Part shown: positions 38,472 through 50,636 of the stretch, piece after piece
Position numbering within the stretch: position 1 is the first letter of the stretch
Layout of the letters: each line of letters begins with the position of its first letter
Assembly (NCBI GenBank): GCA_024500155.1
Contig: CM044857.1
Span: 5,334,501-5,398,500, forward strand
Source of the DNA: Chenopodium formosanum
Lineage: Eukaryota > Streptophyta > Magnoliopsida > Caryophyllales > Amaranthaceae
DNA length: 64,000 nt
Direction of reading: 5' to 3'
Notes under the pieces: model-generated
The model's database searches: none
Told to the model about the DNA's origin: nothing
Seen by the model: the letters and a program-made list of their open reading frames with translations, nothing else
Program-made: the position numbers and the translations under genes

Positions 38472-40422
38472 TGTAGACACCAAATTGTGTCTCCCCAAAA
38501 CCAAACCCAGTGATGAATGCCTTTCACGTTGTGATCGAATTAGGTGAAAGAGGTTTGAAAGTCAAGTGTTGCGGTTTAGTTTTAATTAAAATTCTTTTCT
38601 CTCTGTTTTTGAAAATGACTTTGTTTATTTGAAAATAGCAGAACCAGTTTACGTTTGGTCCATGATAAAGGTCCAATAATAGTGTAGTTGGATGGGGCTC
38701 AAAAAGACCTTTCCAACGATATATTATAAGCCCGATTCCGATGAATATCGAGGAAGTTATGGCCAAAATAATAAATTGGGCCTGGTTAATTATTTTAAAT
38801 ACGGCCCAATGATCTAGAGGAGGGCCCAATGTTAATTATTATTCCTAAAATTATTAGGATTAATTATAATTTTCTAGAAGTTTCTAGAAGGTTCTTTTAA
38901 TTCTAATATTATTAGATTTAATAATTAATTATTTTTAATAGATTTTTATTTGGAATAAAATATCGTTTAATTATCTTAAAAATATATATTTTATCTTCTG
39001 TACGGATTCCTTAGATCAAGTTGATTAAAGATCGGATTCCGCGTGAAGAAAAACGCGCTAATACAGGTTGTCGCTAAACGACAAGTCTGTCGCCGCGCGA
39101 CAGACCCTGTCGCCTCGCGACAGACATTGTCGCGTCGCGACAGAGTTAATTCCTGGCGACAGCGTGGAGTTTTATTCCTTATCAAATTCTATGTTTTTCC
39201 GGATTATTTTCATTATAAATAGCGTCCGAATCCCTGTTTTGAAAAATCATTCACAATCATCAACTCTTTCTCAATTCTCTCTATTCCCTCTCAAGAATTA
39301 CTTAATTCTTTTCTTTCTCTCTTTCTAAACCACCTTTTTACAAACACAATTCCGCATTCACAAGATCTTAGAGTCTCTTAGCCAAGTTCGAAGTTGCCTT
39401 CGCCCTAGACGTGAAAGGTTGATAATTTCTGAGGGTTTGGTCCAAAACTAGTCTAAACTTTATTTAATTTGATTTAATTTAATTCTTTAATTGTTCTTTA
39501 TTATTTTCATTGAAGTTTACTAACTTGTGTATTTTGTTATTAGAAAGAAGTACGAGGCCTCAAAGTAAGTAGATTAGCTTACTTCCTATTTCTTTCACAA
39601 TGTAGATTGCATGCTTATTATTGTTTATGATTCCTAGTATCATGTTAGGATGTTTAATATTCCTAGTATCATGTTAGGATGTTACTATTGCTTTCTAGTA
39701 TCATGTTTAGGTTGCCTCTTATTATTTCTAATATTATGTTATCATGTTAGTGCCATGTTAGGTTTGAAGCTTTGATCTTTATTGTTTAGTGACATGCTAG
39801 GAGTTTGTTATTAATCTTATTAGTATCATGCCTAGGATCTTGCTATTATTTTCAAGCTTTATTATGCCTTATCATGCTATTATCATCATTATGATTGTTA
39901 TTGATTTATTTATTATGTTGCTTGATATATTTTATTGTTATTGCTTGATTACACCTTTTATGATTGTTAAAGGGAATTTGTACTTGAAATCACGCTTAAT
40001 AAGATAATTAATAATTTGGTTTAGGCTAATGTGATTTTAACTCAAGTGATCACCAATAATAGTATTATTTGTGCATTAATTTCAACCAACATAGATAAAC
40101 AGGGTAGGATTAATATAATGTTTGTATGTTATTCGAAAAGCGCACATGAATACGAGTAGAACAAAGTAGAGGCCTATTTTATAGGGCGGGTCCTTTCTTT
40201 TGTAGATTGGATTCGTACCCTCATCCCCGGACCCTATTTGGTTCAAGACCTTATGGAGTAGTTGATGGTCCTTTTGGATTGTCTTTTGGGTTTACAAGTT
40301 CCTAAAACTTGTTGGCGACTCTTTTTGCTCTTTGTCTTTCCCTTTGGAACGCCACCGTACTTTAGTGTATGATCACAGTGGGGTTCAAGTTTGGGATCAT
40401 AATGCTTGAAATATTCCCTACA
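38472..40422 (+). repeat. Right LTR of the LARD element
   Basis: A 1951-bp LTR with TATAAATA at 39214-39221. It is 20 bp longer than the left LTR, accounted for by one additional TGTCGCGTCGCGACA-containing unit at about 39123-39142. Confidence 0.9.
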
Positions 40423-41139
40423 ATGACTGTTAAACATCTGAATAAGAAAACAGTAATTATTCATTGCTTTTTTTGTTTAGAGCATCCTAATATACAATAG
40501 ATCATTTTCACACATGTTTATTCTCTTGCAGTCTACTATAGCCACCGCATATGAGCGCCATTGGATTGAGATTACAATTCCAGATGCTAAACAGGAAGAT
40601 GTTAATGCCTACATTAGATGCAGTGGATGTAGAAAACGCTGTGATAATGTGGAGATTATGAAATTCTATTACGACGTATGCAATGCTCAGTGCACTGCAG
40701 AAAAGAGGTACATGTTTCCAAGCATAAGGCATTTGTTCTGCAATCTTTCATATTAGTAGCTAAATATGTTTCTTTTCAGAGTTAGTGTTAGCTTCACTGC
40801 AATTGATGACACTGGTAGTGTCCGCTTGACTGCATATGGAAAGCAATGTGAAACATTGCTTGGCCTTAAAGACACAGAACTCATACAAAAGAAGGTAAAG
40901 TCTTCTAATTAATGCTTAAGCATGTGCCAGCTACCTTGCATTACAATTGTAATTAACTTTGCAGATCATCTCTAATCTATTATACTGTTTTTGCTATGTA
41001 GATGACAGAGTGGCCTGAATTTGAAAATATAGCTTCTGGATTAAAAGAAAAACCACTTAAGCTTGAAGTAGGCCCAACTAGTGCAATTAAGAGGGTTGAC
41101 TATCTAAAGTGGGTTGTGAAATCAGTTTCTACTGAGTGA

Positions 41140-44100
41140 AGTTGTAACTGCTTATGCTTCGGGCTTCTGGTAGGAACACAGTTTCTTAGGTACGACTACA
41201 TAGTCATTTTGGATGTGTTCCTACTGGACACCTTTTGCAAAAATGCTATATTCCTAGCACCTGTTTCATATCTTTAAATCTTTCTTCAGTGTCATGTAAT
41301 TCTGAGCTACACTAACATTGCTACTATGTTATATTTTGAAACTTGGTATGTAGTTTCTGCATGCTTATAAGTATCTGATCTTAATGTTATTATGGTTATT
41401 GTGTACTAAATGATATGAGTTTGGAGTAGTATATATCAGCATTTTTAATATTTATTTATATTATGTGTCTTTAACAATGCTATTTGAATTCATATAACTT
41501 AACTCCTCTCTTGATTAAGGAAAGCCAGTTATGCATTACTTTTATAGTAAATTTATCGCTTATTGTTATTTACAAAGTGCTGATAATACTTCCATTGTTA
41601 TATAGTAAGAATGTAAATTCATCAAATACCAGCTCATTACCAATGTCTTTGAAACTAATATGCTTATAATGTGCTGCAAGACTTGCTTATAATTATCCAT
41701 TACAACATACTATCCTAAATAATTTACGAATACTACAAATTGACTTAGCTGATCATCACATTCCATAACATGTAAACATAACACTGTTTTGATGTCACCT
41801 TAATATACTCACATATTCTAATTTAAATGTTAAACAAGATCTTTGTCTATTGATTTAATCATTTCAATGATTTTCATGAAATCTCTCATTGTTTAATCTA
41901 TAGGAACTCATATACTTAATTAGAGATGTGGTACAACAACTTTTTAATAACAAGTAGCCAACACTTGCTGCTTTATGATCTTCATCTCTGTCACCTTTAG
42001 CAAACACATCAGCTTCATTGTGATTAGTTGTTAATTGTCCCTCAACATTTTTTGTTGACATAGCTTCCTCAGTCATTTTACCTCTGCATATTGGGAATTG
42101 ATTTGAATTACCCAAAAGAGCAGTCTTATCAGAATTTTCTAGAAAACTTTCCTTCTTCTTTTTTCCTTCTTTTAACCTCCTTGATTCAGATATCTCATTT
42201 TCTACTACATGCAACTACATCTTTATATTGACTATTTTTGTTTTTTGACATCTAATCAAAAACCCCTTGCATCAGATAATTGGCCTTGCAAATGAGTTTC
42301 TTTATATTTAAGTTCTTGTAGCCTATCTTCTACATTGCGCTTACAGCATGAAAGATGCTTCCTAAGGCATGGGAATTGATTTTCTTCTGCCATCTTAAGA
42401 TGTAGAGCTAGGATAGCAAATAAGTTATTCAGTATGCTTTTGTAAAACCAACCAAGAAAGGCCAATTTAAACCAAATGAAGCTATAGAAAAAAGTTAACA
42501 CTTGCTGGAAAAGCATCACACAGTAGTTAAGATTTTCCACACATTTAATATCTACAAAAATACAACCACACCAGCTTATTATCTAGAAGATAAAACACAG
42601 GCTCTCAATTGCATACTTATTATCAATCACAGTCTCTGTACATTTCTCTGTATCCTAGTAACACACAATTTAGACAACACTTACAGATGTTTACACTCCA
42701 CAGAAAAGCAAAACCATACCAGCTGATTATACAGAAAACCAAAGCCAACATCTTAACTTTATTAGCTTTATTGGCTACAATTTCAGTATATTTCCTACCA
42801 ACCCAAAAGGTTACTTAACATGTAATATACTGATATTAAATTATGCAATGAATTAAAACAATTCAAAATATAAAGAATATATCATTATACATAACTTAGA
42901 GTTACTCAAACTTTGTAGATAATGTTAACATATCTGAATGACCTAGCCAATTTCATGTACAAGCAAGCCTTCAATAATCTAAACTTCCTACCTTTGTTTG
43001 TGGCTTCTTAGAAAGCAAATCATTTAAGCAAGAAAATGACATGTTTCATTGATAAGCTAATCATTATCGTTCAAACTCTATATGTTCCTTATTTCATTAT
43101 AGTAATGCATTATTCCACGATGACGAAGAACCAATTCATATAATAATAGCAATATTAAGATAGACAATATCATATCCATCTAATACATATATAGCCACAG
43201 TTATTGAATCTGGTAACATTAACCTATGCACAAATTTACATCTGCCTAATCATCCTAGCTGAATTTTTGTGATTATCTCAAAAGTTTAATCTTTTGTCTT
43301 AATTTATTGTTTCTTATTATCGTTACTAACACTTTTTTATTAAGTTTTCAGTTTTGTTTATTTCAAAAACAAGCTCAGAACATAGAATATCATAGTCATT
43401 TCAAAAGCATAATTTTATACAAATGCAGCATAATTTCAAAAGCATAATTAAGTCAAACTTAACTAACTATCTGACTTAATCTTGGAGCTTCTCACAAGCA
43501 TACTCATTTTAGTAACAATGTGTCATGCACTATTTTGTGCCTAATTACATATGCTTAGTTTGTATATTTTAATTATCATTGATCAGGCCCTGGGAAACTA
43601 CTTATTATTGTGCATCTTATCTTATCAAAAAGGTGCAGTCTTATTGTGAATATCTCCTTTGTGCTGGTAATGTCAATGCTTCAAAGAAAGTTCATGTTGT
43701 CTGACAAAAAGTAGTGCTTCTTAAGGTATCTATTGATGAAATATTAGGGATATATATCTGTGAAACAAAGCTGCTATTGCTAAGCTACTTTGGACTTTAG
43801 CTTACAAGAAGGATAGGCTTTAGGTTAGATAGGTTGATAGATATTGTGTAAAAGAAAGGAACATCACATTATGCATGTTCCTAAGTCTTGTTCTTGGGCT
43901 TTTAGGGAGATCTTTCAGTGAGTTCTTAATTGGAAAGCTGTACCAGTATTAGCTAATTACTTACACAAAGCTCAATACTTGGTATAAATGCATCACATTC
44001 CAAACAAGAGTTGCAAGATTTTATAAGATACACAAAAGCAATACCACTACAATTTATTATCCACTAAACCAAACACAACATCCCAACTTCAGTGACTTAA

Positions 44101-44569
44101 TCAGCTACAATCTAATTATATGAAAAGCACATTACATTACATGAAAATCATTCATAAATCCTCAGAAAATTTACATGAAAAGCACAATATTAAACAATAG
44201 TGTTTCATGTAATGATGGAATTAGCTTTTCATGTAATAATAAAATTTTCTGAGCATTATATAATATACTCTTTAAATTGATTTTAGATACTAAGCATTCA
44301 TAAAGTACATGAAAAGCACAATATTAAACAAACTAACAATTTAAACCAGCACAATCATATAATCTTCAAAATTATAGAATTCTTAACAAAATATATACGT
44401 AATCCACCAAGATCCATATCATTACAGCCTACTTAATTATATAATTTGGTTCCTTAGTAAAAAAAGCTTACATCAAAATAATTAAAGAGCAAATCTATCA
44501 GTACTTTCAAAACTAAATGGCCCCTTAATTGATATACTAATTAGCCACTATATAACCTAATTAGATTAA
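41140..44569. other. Helitron 3' non-coding region
   Basis: AT-rich. Two minus-strand open stretches, 41864-42214 (lysine/glutamate-rich, starts MHVVENEISESRRLK) and about 42256-42400 (MAEENQFPCLRKHLSCC), may be remnants of a captured gene, but I do not recognise them and see no good exon structure. An inverted repeat at 44160-44253 pairs CTCAGAAAATTT and ACATGAAAAGC with their complements. The motif CATGAAAAGCACAATATTAA is repeated near 44171 and 44309. Confidence 0.45.
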
Positions 44570-45274
44570 CTAATCAGAATTAAAGCCATAGGCACCACTG
44601 TCAGATTGAGAAACTTCAGGAGAGTGATAGTGGTATGGATAACCAATATCCTCTTCTGAGTTATCATACCACGAATCCTCAAACTGCTCATTTCCTTCGT
44701 CTTCGTCTTCCTTCTCCTCCGAGTCCCTCCCTTGGTCAGGTCCGGGTTGCTGCTGCCTCTGCTGCACCAAATTAGCGTTTTCTTCAGCAATTTCAGGTTG
44801 TTGCTGCACTTGTTCAGCCTGAACAACAGCCGTTGAATGAATGACCTCTTTCACCTCAGCATCCTCGTCGCTAATCTCCATATTAGCCTCGCCCCCTTCA
44901 ACACCAACACCCAAAACTTCTTTTCCTTTACTAGCTTCACCCCTGCTTTTAGATGACTCGCCTTTAAAGCGTACAATTCTCCTCATTCTGATTGGTTTCT
45001 CGTCACTGTCACTATCCACTTGAATAGCAGAATCACAATTATTACAGCCAACTTGAGGCCTCTTCCCAGTGCTTTTTCTCTCACCAGCCTTATCACACTC
45101 TGCTAATTTCTTATCTATCTCATCCATTTCTTTCAGCAGCATGTCCATCTTCTTAGTTACATCTAAACGGATTTCAACGAATGCTGAAAATCGATCCTGG
45201 ACATTTTGTTTTGTTTTTTGTAAGAAAGCCCAGTACCAAACTGAAAATGAAGGCTGGTCACCATTTCCGGCCAT
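44570..45274 (-). CDS. Intact acidic coiled-coil ORF within the Helitron
   Basis: A 234-aa open frame without lesions. The start at 45274 is chosen because it is in a good context (ACCATGGCC) and lies 110 bases downstream of a minus-strand TATA-like GTATAAAA (about 45384-45391). An in-frame start at 45364 would add 30 residues but lies too near that TATA box. The N-terminal 80 residues (PSFSVWYWAFLQKTKQ to MDEIDKKLAECDKAGERK) look like a coiled coil. The middle is basic-rich (RMRRIVRFKGESSKSRGEAS). The C-terminal half is low-complexity, rich in Gln, Glu and Asp (QQRQQQPGPDQGRDSEEKED), ending AYGFNSD. I recognise no family. It could be a captured host gene or a Helitron accessory protein; that it stays open while Rep and RPA have decayed is notable. 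Confidence 0.55.
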   Translation of the reverse strand: MAGNGDQPSFSVWYWAFLQKTKQNVQDRFSAFVEIRLDVTKKMDMLLKEMDEIDKKLAECDKAGERKSTGKRPQVGCNNCDSAIQVDSDSDEKPIRMRRIVRFKGESSKSRGEASKGKEVLGVGVEGGEANMEISDEDAEVKEVIHSTAVVQAEQVQQQPEIAEENANLVQQRQQQPGPDQGRDSEEKEDEDEGNEQFEDSWYDNSEEDIGYPYHYHSPEVSQSDSGAYGFNSD

Positions 45275-47051
45275 GGTAAAACTTAGGTTAGCAGCGTTGG
45301 ATGAAGACGAAAGGGGTTTTGATTTTGCAAGAAAATTACAGAGGAAATTTTGGGATTGTCTCAATTAAAAGATACTTTCTTTTTTATACAAATCAAACCG
45401 TCATATTTCCTTTCATGCCTTTTCGAATGTATCTGATGGCATGCAGAAGATGAAGAGTTACACTCTTTCACACAACGCACGTTTTCCTAGGACGTTACTT
45501 CAATTTGTAAAATCTAATGATTCAATTTTTGTTATATGTAGTACTACATAAGAAAACACATTTCTTTCTTATTAGTTTAGTACAAAGTACAAACTATACT
45601 AAACCGTGTGCTAATTTAACATGTTAATTTAATTAGTTTCTTTTTTTTTGAACAAAAAAGGCGATCATATTGAATAACAAAATGAGTATTTAAGCTGTCT
45701 AACTCTTTTAAATTACCGTATTCCAAATTACGAAAAGAAAATTGTTAATTTCACCCAAAACAAATACATTATTAATAAAGCATGATAACTTTTGTAGTGT
45801 ACAAAAAAAGAACAACAAACACACACACACTCACCAAAAAAAATAAAAAAACAAACTCAAAAACAAAAAATATATATCTAATATGTTACACACAATCTTT
45901 TTAAATTTTAGTAATAAATTATATTTGTTTAATAATTATTTTTTATATTTAAAATCATCTTGTGACGTTTATTGAATGGAGTAATTATTTTTTATCTTCC
46001 TTATTAAAAAATATTTTTCTATTTGTATGACAAGCATGACATGTCTTATGTCACTATTAAATATGGGCCTAATGAAATCACTACTTATCCTACTTTGACT
46101 AACATTTATTTACCTAGCTAGACTCAATTTAGATCATTGGGATTAATTAGAAATGCTATAACGTAAAAGTATTTATTGGGCCTAATTATAACAATTTAGT
46201 TTTAAAGTATTTATTCAGTTTTAAAATACTTTTATTATTACTTTGCGTAGGTAGGTTTTTTTATTTTTATTTTTTTTTTGTGCTGTGAAAGGCTTAGGTA
46301 CGTATTTCTAATTAGGCCCAATTAATTCATAAGCCCAATGAAGAAAAATACCAAACAATAATATTATTAATATTAATTAGATATACTATGACGGTTGTCA
46401 TAAATAAAGACCTCCTTAATTTGTATCATTGGGTAATAAAAAAATTGTAAAAACCTCTCAATTTTAGCTTTGCAACGGATAAATTAGTAAATCTTAATTT
46501 TATTAAGGAAACATTATTCTTGTTTTTTTTATAGTAGAAAAATAGTTTTAAAGTACTAATCCTCAAAAATAATCTTCAAAACTTATAAGACTATATTTCA
46601 ATAGCATTATTTAAAATAGGCTAATTATAATAGCATGATATTTCATTTGTGCTTTTGAATAGTGTGACTAAATGTACATTGTTATAAGTATTACCTGCTA
46701 AATACATAAGGACATTTGTAGAAAGTATTATGGATAAATGTAGTAAAGCAAAATCAAATACTTTTCTATAAAAAAACACAAATCCTAGCTCACCATTTAA
46801 TTTTTTGCAATTAGGCTTTCATGGATAAATGCATAATTTCAAAGTCTATAGATAAGTAATAATATGAGTAGCACAACACATTAGTTCACACCAACTAAAC
46901 ATTCAAGACACAAATTTTACAATCATGACATTTTACAGCTAAATTATGCTAAGCTAAACAAGTGAATTAGGAAAGCTAGATGGACCTTACAACCATTAAA
47001 GCAACACATTACATAGTTAAGATAAATATATCCTACACAAGTACTACCACC
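45275..47051. other. AT-rich Helitron spacer
   Basis: Contains the minus-strand promoter region of the acidic ORF (TATA near 45390). Otherwise it is AT-rich and without coding signal. Confidence 0.5.
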
Positions 47052-47395
47052 TTAGAACGAACCACCATAGAAGGCATCACTTCCAGGTGAGTATGATGGA
47101 CTGGAATGGTGATGAATTTCAGTACCAAGAAGGCTAGGCTTGGGAGTGTAGGTGCTGGTTCCTCCCTCCTATTTCTGTTTTGCTTCATTTTCAGCAAGGT
47201 TAATGGAACACCCTCTCTTACGACTAGGTTGCTTATCTTCTGGTTCACCAAAACAAAGGGCAGCAACAACAGCTTCTAGCTCGCCTACTTTCTGTTCTAG
47301 ATAACTAACACGCTCCTCCACCACTTCCGACTGGTATCCTTGGTTCTCTTACACTGAACACTACTATCAACCTTCTCTTTACCTTTACTTGCCAT
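47052..47395 (-). pseudogene. Small coiled-coil protein gene, frameshifted
   Basis: Starts MASKGKEKVDSSVQCKRT at 47395. After a one-base frameshift near 47330 it continues as SEVVEERVSYLEQKVGELEA, a short heptad-type coiled coil, then VVAALCFGEPEDKQPSRKRG. An in-frame TAG follows (about 47170), then TSTYTPKPSLLGTEIHHHSS and the end SDAFYGGSF at 47052. It resembles in style the acidic ORF at 44570-45274 (start codon, basic segment, coiled coil) but I see no sequence identity. Unrecognised family. Confidence 0.45.
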
Positions 47396-47844
47396 AATCA
47401 CACAGTTACTTCCTGCACAACAAAGTAATATTTTGGAGAATGAATGCAAGTAAATATGAAATTTCTAGCACTTCACCTGTCTTTAATATAAGCCAAGAGT
47501 GTTACAATATAATACCTGGAGGTTAATTGGATGTGTCTTAAAATAACTCTCACATTAACATAATATTAAGAAGCTCTTTATAAACACTCATGGACAATAG
47601 TTTGCACTCTTTTAGTACATAAGTGACATCACTTTACAGCATATATATATATAGCATATAAGTCATTCATAAGCTTTTCATTGTGAAGCTTATCTAGCTA
47701 TACATAAGATGCTTTGGCAACACATCACCAGGGCACATTCTATCGGAAGTAGCTTTAGCACTATACATTATAAAGGTACTAAGCATACATTATAATTGAT
47801 TCCAAGCACTATGATTAGATTAGACAAGGTAATGAATAAAACTA
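47396..47844. other. AT-rich Helitron spacer
   Basis: No coding signal. A short TA run lies at 47641-47652. The TSD copy of the foldback element (TAAAACTA) ends it at 47837-47844. Confidence 0.5.
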
Positions 47845-48844
47845 AGGAAAAATTGACATTTACTACTAGCGAAAGTACCTCGTGTACATTTGCTACCCGT
47901 TTAATTTTTTATTTTATTTTGCTACCACCTTAAATCAAATAATTAAAATTTCACTACCACTTTAAGGAATCCGTTAAGTTTCTTCAAAAAAAAAATAATA
48001 AAAAAAAATTTTAAAATTAAAAAAAAAAGTAACTCAGCCACCCTTCCCCTCAACTGCCGCCCCCTTCCCTCCCCCCCTGCCGGCGGCCGGCGCCGGCGCG
48101 AACCCACCCCTTCCCTTTCCCCCACCCCTACGCAGCCAACGAACCCCCCTTCCCCTTCCCCATTCTCGCTGCCCCGACCCCCACCCCGAACCAAAACCAC
48201 CCCTTTCCCTTTCCCCCTGCCGGAATCTGCCCCCCAGCCCCGTTCCCCCCACCGAAATCGACCCCCTCCACTTCCCCTACCGTTTTCGGCCTTCCCTAGC
48301 CCTAAAACACCATAAGCGAACCCTAAATTCGTTTTGGGTGGTTTGGGGTGGTGGTTTAGGGTTAAGGAAGGCCGAAAACGGTAGGGGAAGAGGGAGGGGG
48401 GCCGATTTCGGTGGGGGGAACGGGGCTGGGGGCGGATTCAGATGGGGGAAGGGGAAAGGGGTGGTTTTGGTTCGGGGTGGGGACCGGGCAGCGAGAACGG
48501 GGAAAGAGGAAGGGGGGCTGCATAGGGGTGGGGGAAAGGGAGGGGTGGGTTCGCGCCGACGCTGACAGGGGGAGGGGTGGCAGTAGGTGGAGGGGTGGCA
48601 GTTGAGGGGAGGGGTGGAGGTGTTGAGGGGAGGGTGGTGGAGGGGTGGAAATGAGGTGGAGGGGTGGCTGCAAGGTGGTTGAACGGTGGCAAAACCCAAC
48701 TAACGGAAATAGTAACAGCGTAAGTCAGTTGGTAATGAAATAAATATTTTAGAGATTTTGGTGGTAGCAAAATAAAATAAAAAATTAAACGGATAGCAAA
48801 TGTAACACGAGGTATTTTCACTAGTAGCAAATGTCAATTTTCCC
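47845..48844. mobile_element. 1.0-kb GC-rich foldback element, TSD TAAAACTA
   Basis: Long inverted arms meet near 48310-48340. The outer parts pair (AAAATTGACATTT...GCTACCACC with its complement at 48760-48844). The inner arms are extremely C-rich on the left (about 48045-48300) and G-rich on the right (about 48335-48560), pairing through CCGTTTTCGGCCTTCC and GGAAGGCCGAAAACGG. A perfect 8-bp duplication TAAAACTA flanks it (47837-47844, 48845-48852). G-rich minisatellite units GGAGGGGTGGCAG occupy 48570-48660 in the right arm only. There is no coding capacity of its own; the proline/glycine-rich open frames are by-products of composition. Probably a foldback or Mutator-like MITE. Confidence 0.85.
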
Positions 48845-49018
48845 TAAAACTATGCACCATTGTAAATCTGAAATGTAAGAAATTATTTAATTTAAAACAG
48901 CATAGCAACTCATACAACCATAAAGAAACTGCAAATAGAAGAACTTATATTGAATTTTACCCATTATACTACTCTTATTGTGTCCTCAAAGCTTAAACAA
49001 CAGAATATCTAGAATCAC

Positions 49019-49825
49019 TCACACTGACACTAGATCTATATCAAACACTGCAGGATGTCCTTCTCGATACTTAATCAATGCACCTTCGTCTTTCTGAACA
49101 TTGTACCGAGAAGTAAATTCTTTAACACCACTTTGTAATTCACACTTAGTAATGAGCCCATCCTTCTTCACAACTTTCAGATTAGCATCAAATTGATCAT
49201 CAAAGTTCTGAAGCAATACATTAGTTGAATCACCAAATTCACTTAACCAATTCTTAGCAAAGTCAACAGGGACATTCTACAAACAATGAAACCAAAGTAA
49301 ATAGAGTTATTTCATTAGAAAAAAGGGTTTACACCATACAGCATATACTTCAACACAATTAATACTTAATAGTAACACATACAATTGCTCCTTTCTTAAG
49401 GTAAGCTGTAGTGCAAATAAATTTGAAATGTGGCTCATGACAGCTACGTGCAAGGTCATTAATCCATTCATTTGTCTCAATCATGTTTGTTGAACTGCCA
49501 TGGTAAGCAGGTCTGCGCCCACGTCTCTTACTTGAACTACACTTATCCTTACCAATTCCAAATCCTTGTGCTTTTTTGCTTCCTGTTAGGCTTAAAATCT
49601 GGATGGTGAAAGAGTTGTTCCATGTATATGTAAACTTTAAACCATCCATAGCGCTTATTTTATTATCTCAAACTCAATCCAGCCACCCTCTAAAACAGTT
49701 ATCCATTCATCTCCTTCTTCTTCATATGCAATAGTAGCTTCCCAAATTCTAGAATAACCATGCACTAGTAGATCCACACCTTGGAATCCATCATATAACA
49801 TGTCTCTAAATTCATCAGGAATGCG
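49019..49825 (-). pseudogene. Two-B3-domain (REM-like) gene fragment, frameshifted
   Basis: B3 domains are plant-specific DNA-binding folds. First domain: RIPDEFRDMLYDGFQGVDLL, GYSRIWEATIAYEEEGDEW, LEGGWIEFE, then after a one-base frameshift near 49662 DNKISAMDGLKFTYTW and FTIQILSLTGSKKAQ. Linker: CSSSKRRGRRPAYHG. The second domain starts HFKFICTTAYLKKGAI (donor GTATGT at 49377-49382, acceptor at 49277) and continues NVPVDFAKNWLSEFG to VFDIDLVSV-stop (49019-49021). The first exon begins after an AG at 49826; no start codon or upstream exon is recognised. The orientation opposite to the Helitron genes and the truncation suggest capture of a host gene piece. I infer the family from the IPDEF...GW..F pattern only. 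Confidence 0.65.
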
Positions 49826-50636
49826 CTGTAAATGAATATGCATTGGCAACATACAGTCCCAACATATTAAGTCAGTAGCAAACAAACAAAAGCAAAACAG
49901 AAAATAACCTTACCAAACCACATAAATTAGCTACATTTGTTACAAGCATATCAATAACAATAATTCAATAAATTAACAACTCATACCAGTTTCTCTTCTT
50001 GATGGGCCTCATAACGGATCTAATATATATGCATATACTTAGCTTCTTATCACAATTCAGTAGCTCATTTGTATTTGATATCAAAGAGTGCTATATATAC
50101 AACAAAAACAGCGTCAGAAATTCCTATTACACTAAATGCAATTAAATATAGGTTTGACAATAAAAGATTTGCATAAGATTCTATTTTCAGAAACTGAAAC
50201 AAATCTCAGTTTCAATATTCTTTCCCAACTGTCATCATAATCATAATGACAAGTCAAATAAGTTTCAACTGATCATAATGATCCATCTTATACCACATTA
50301 GCTTATATCCCTCTTCATGCACTATAGTCACTTTCCAATACCATACAAATATAGCAATATTTAATTCAAAATCTATTGAGCAGAATCATCAATGTATAAG
50401 TTTAATAAAATCAACCTTAAAATAGTACATGACATAGTTACTAAGTGAATTGACTTTAAAGTAAGACTCTAAACAAGCAATTTTATTCAATTCATGCTTA
50501 ATACATACTTGTTTTAATTGTGTACTGCAAACAATAAGTTTAGTTATTTGTGCAATAATTAGCACTAAATCCACAAAATTATTTGGCTCATGTATGCCAT
50601 GCAAACCGAATAGATACATAATAATGTCTGGCAATT
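49826..50636. other. AT-rich Helitron 3' region
   Basis: No coding sequence is supported; possibly introns of the B3 gene fragment. Confidence 0.45.

Larger units (their letters stand above)
31556..40422 (+). mobile_element. 8.9-kb non-coding LTR retrotransposon (LARD type), TSD ATGAC
   Basis: Two long LTRs (31556-33486, 1931 bp; 38472-40422, 1951 bp) both start TGTAGACACC and end TTCCCTACA. The target duplication ATGAC is at 31551-31555 and 40423-40427. Just inside the left LTR, TTTGGCGACTCCGCTAGGGA is a primer-binding site of the TGGCGACTCC type that Ogre/Tat elements use. A polypurine tract AAAGTGGGGGCTT precedes the right LTR. The 4985-bp interior has no gag or pol domain in any frame, so the element depends on a partner. 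By eye the LTRs differ by roughly 25-30 substitutions plus one 20-bp unit, so the insertion is fairly young. Confidence 0.9.

Noticed and set aside
48034..48830. Several open frames rich in Pro or Gly on both strands
   Set aside because: They are by-products of the C-rich and G-rich arms of the foldback element; low-complexity translation without any domain.
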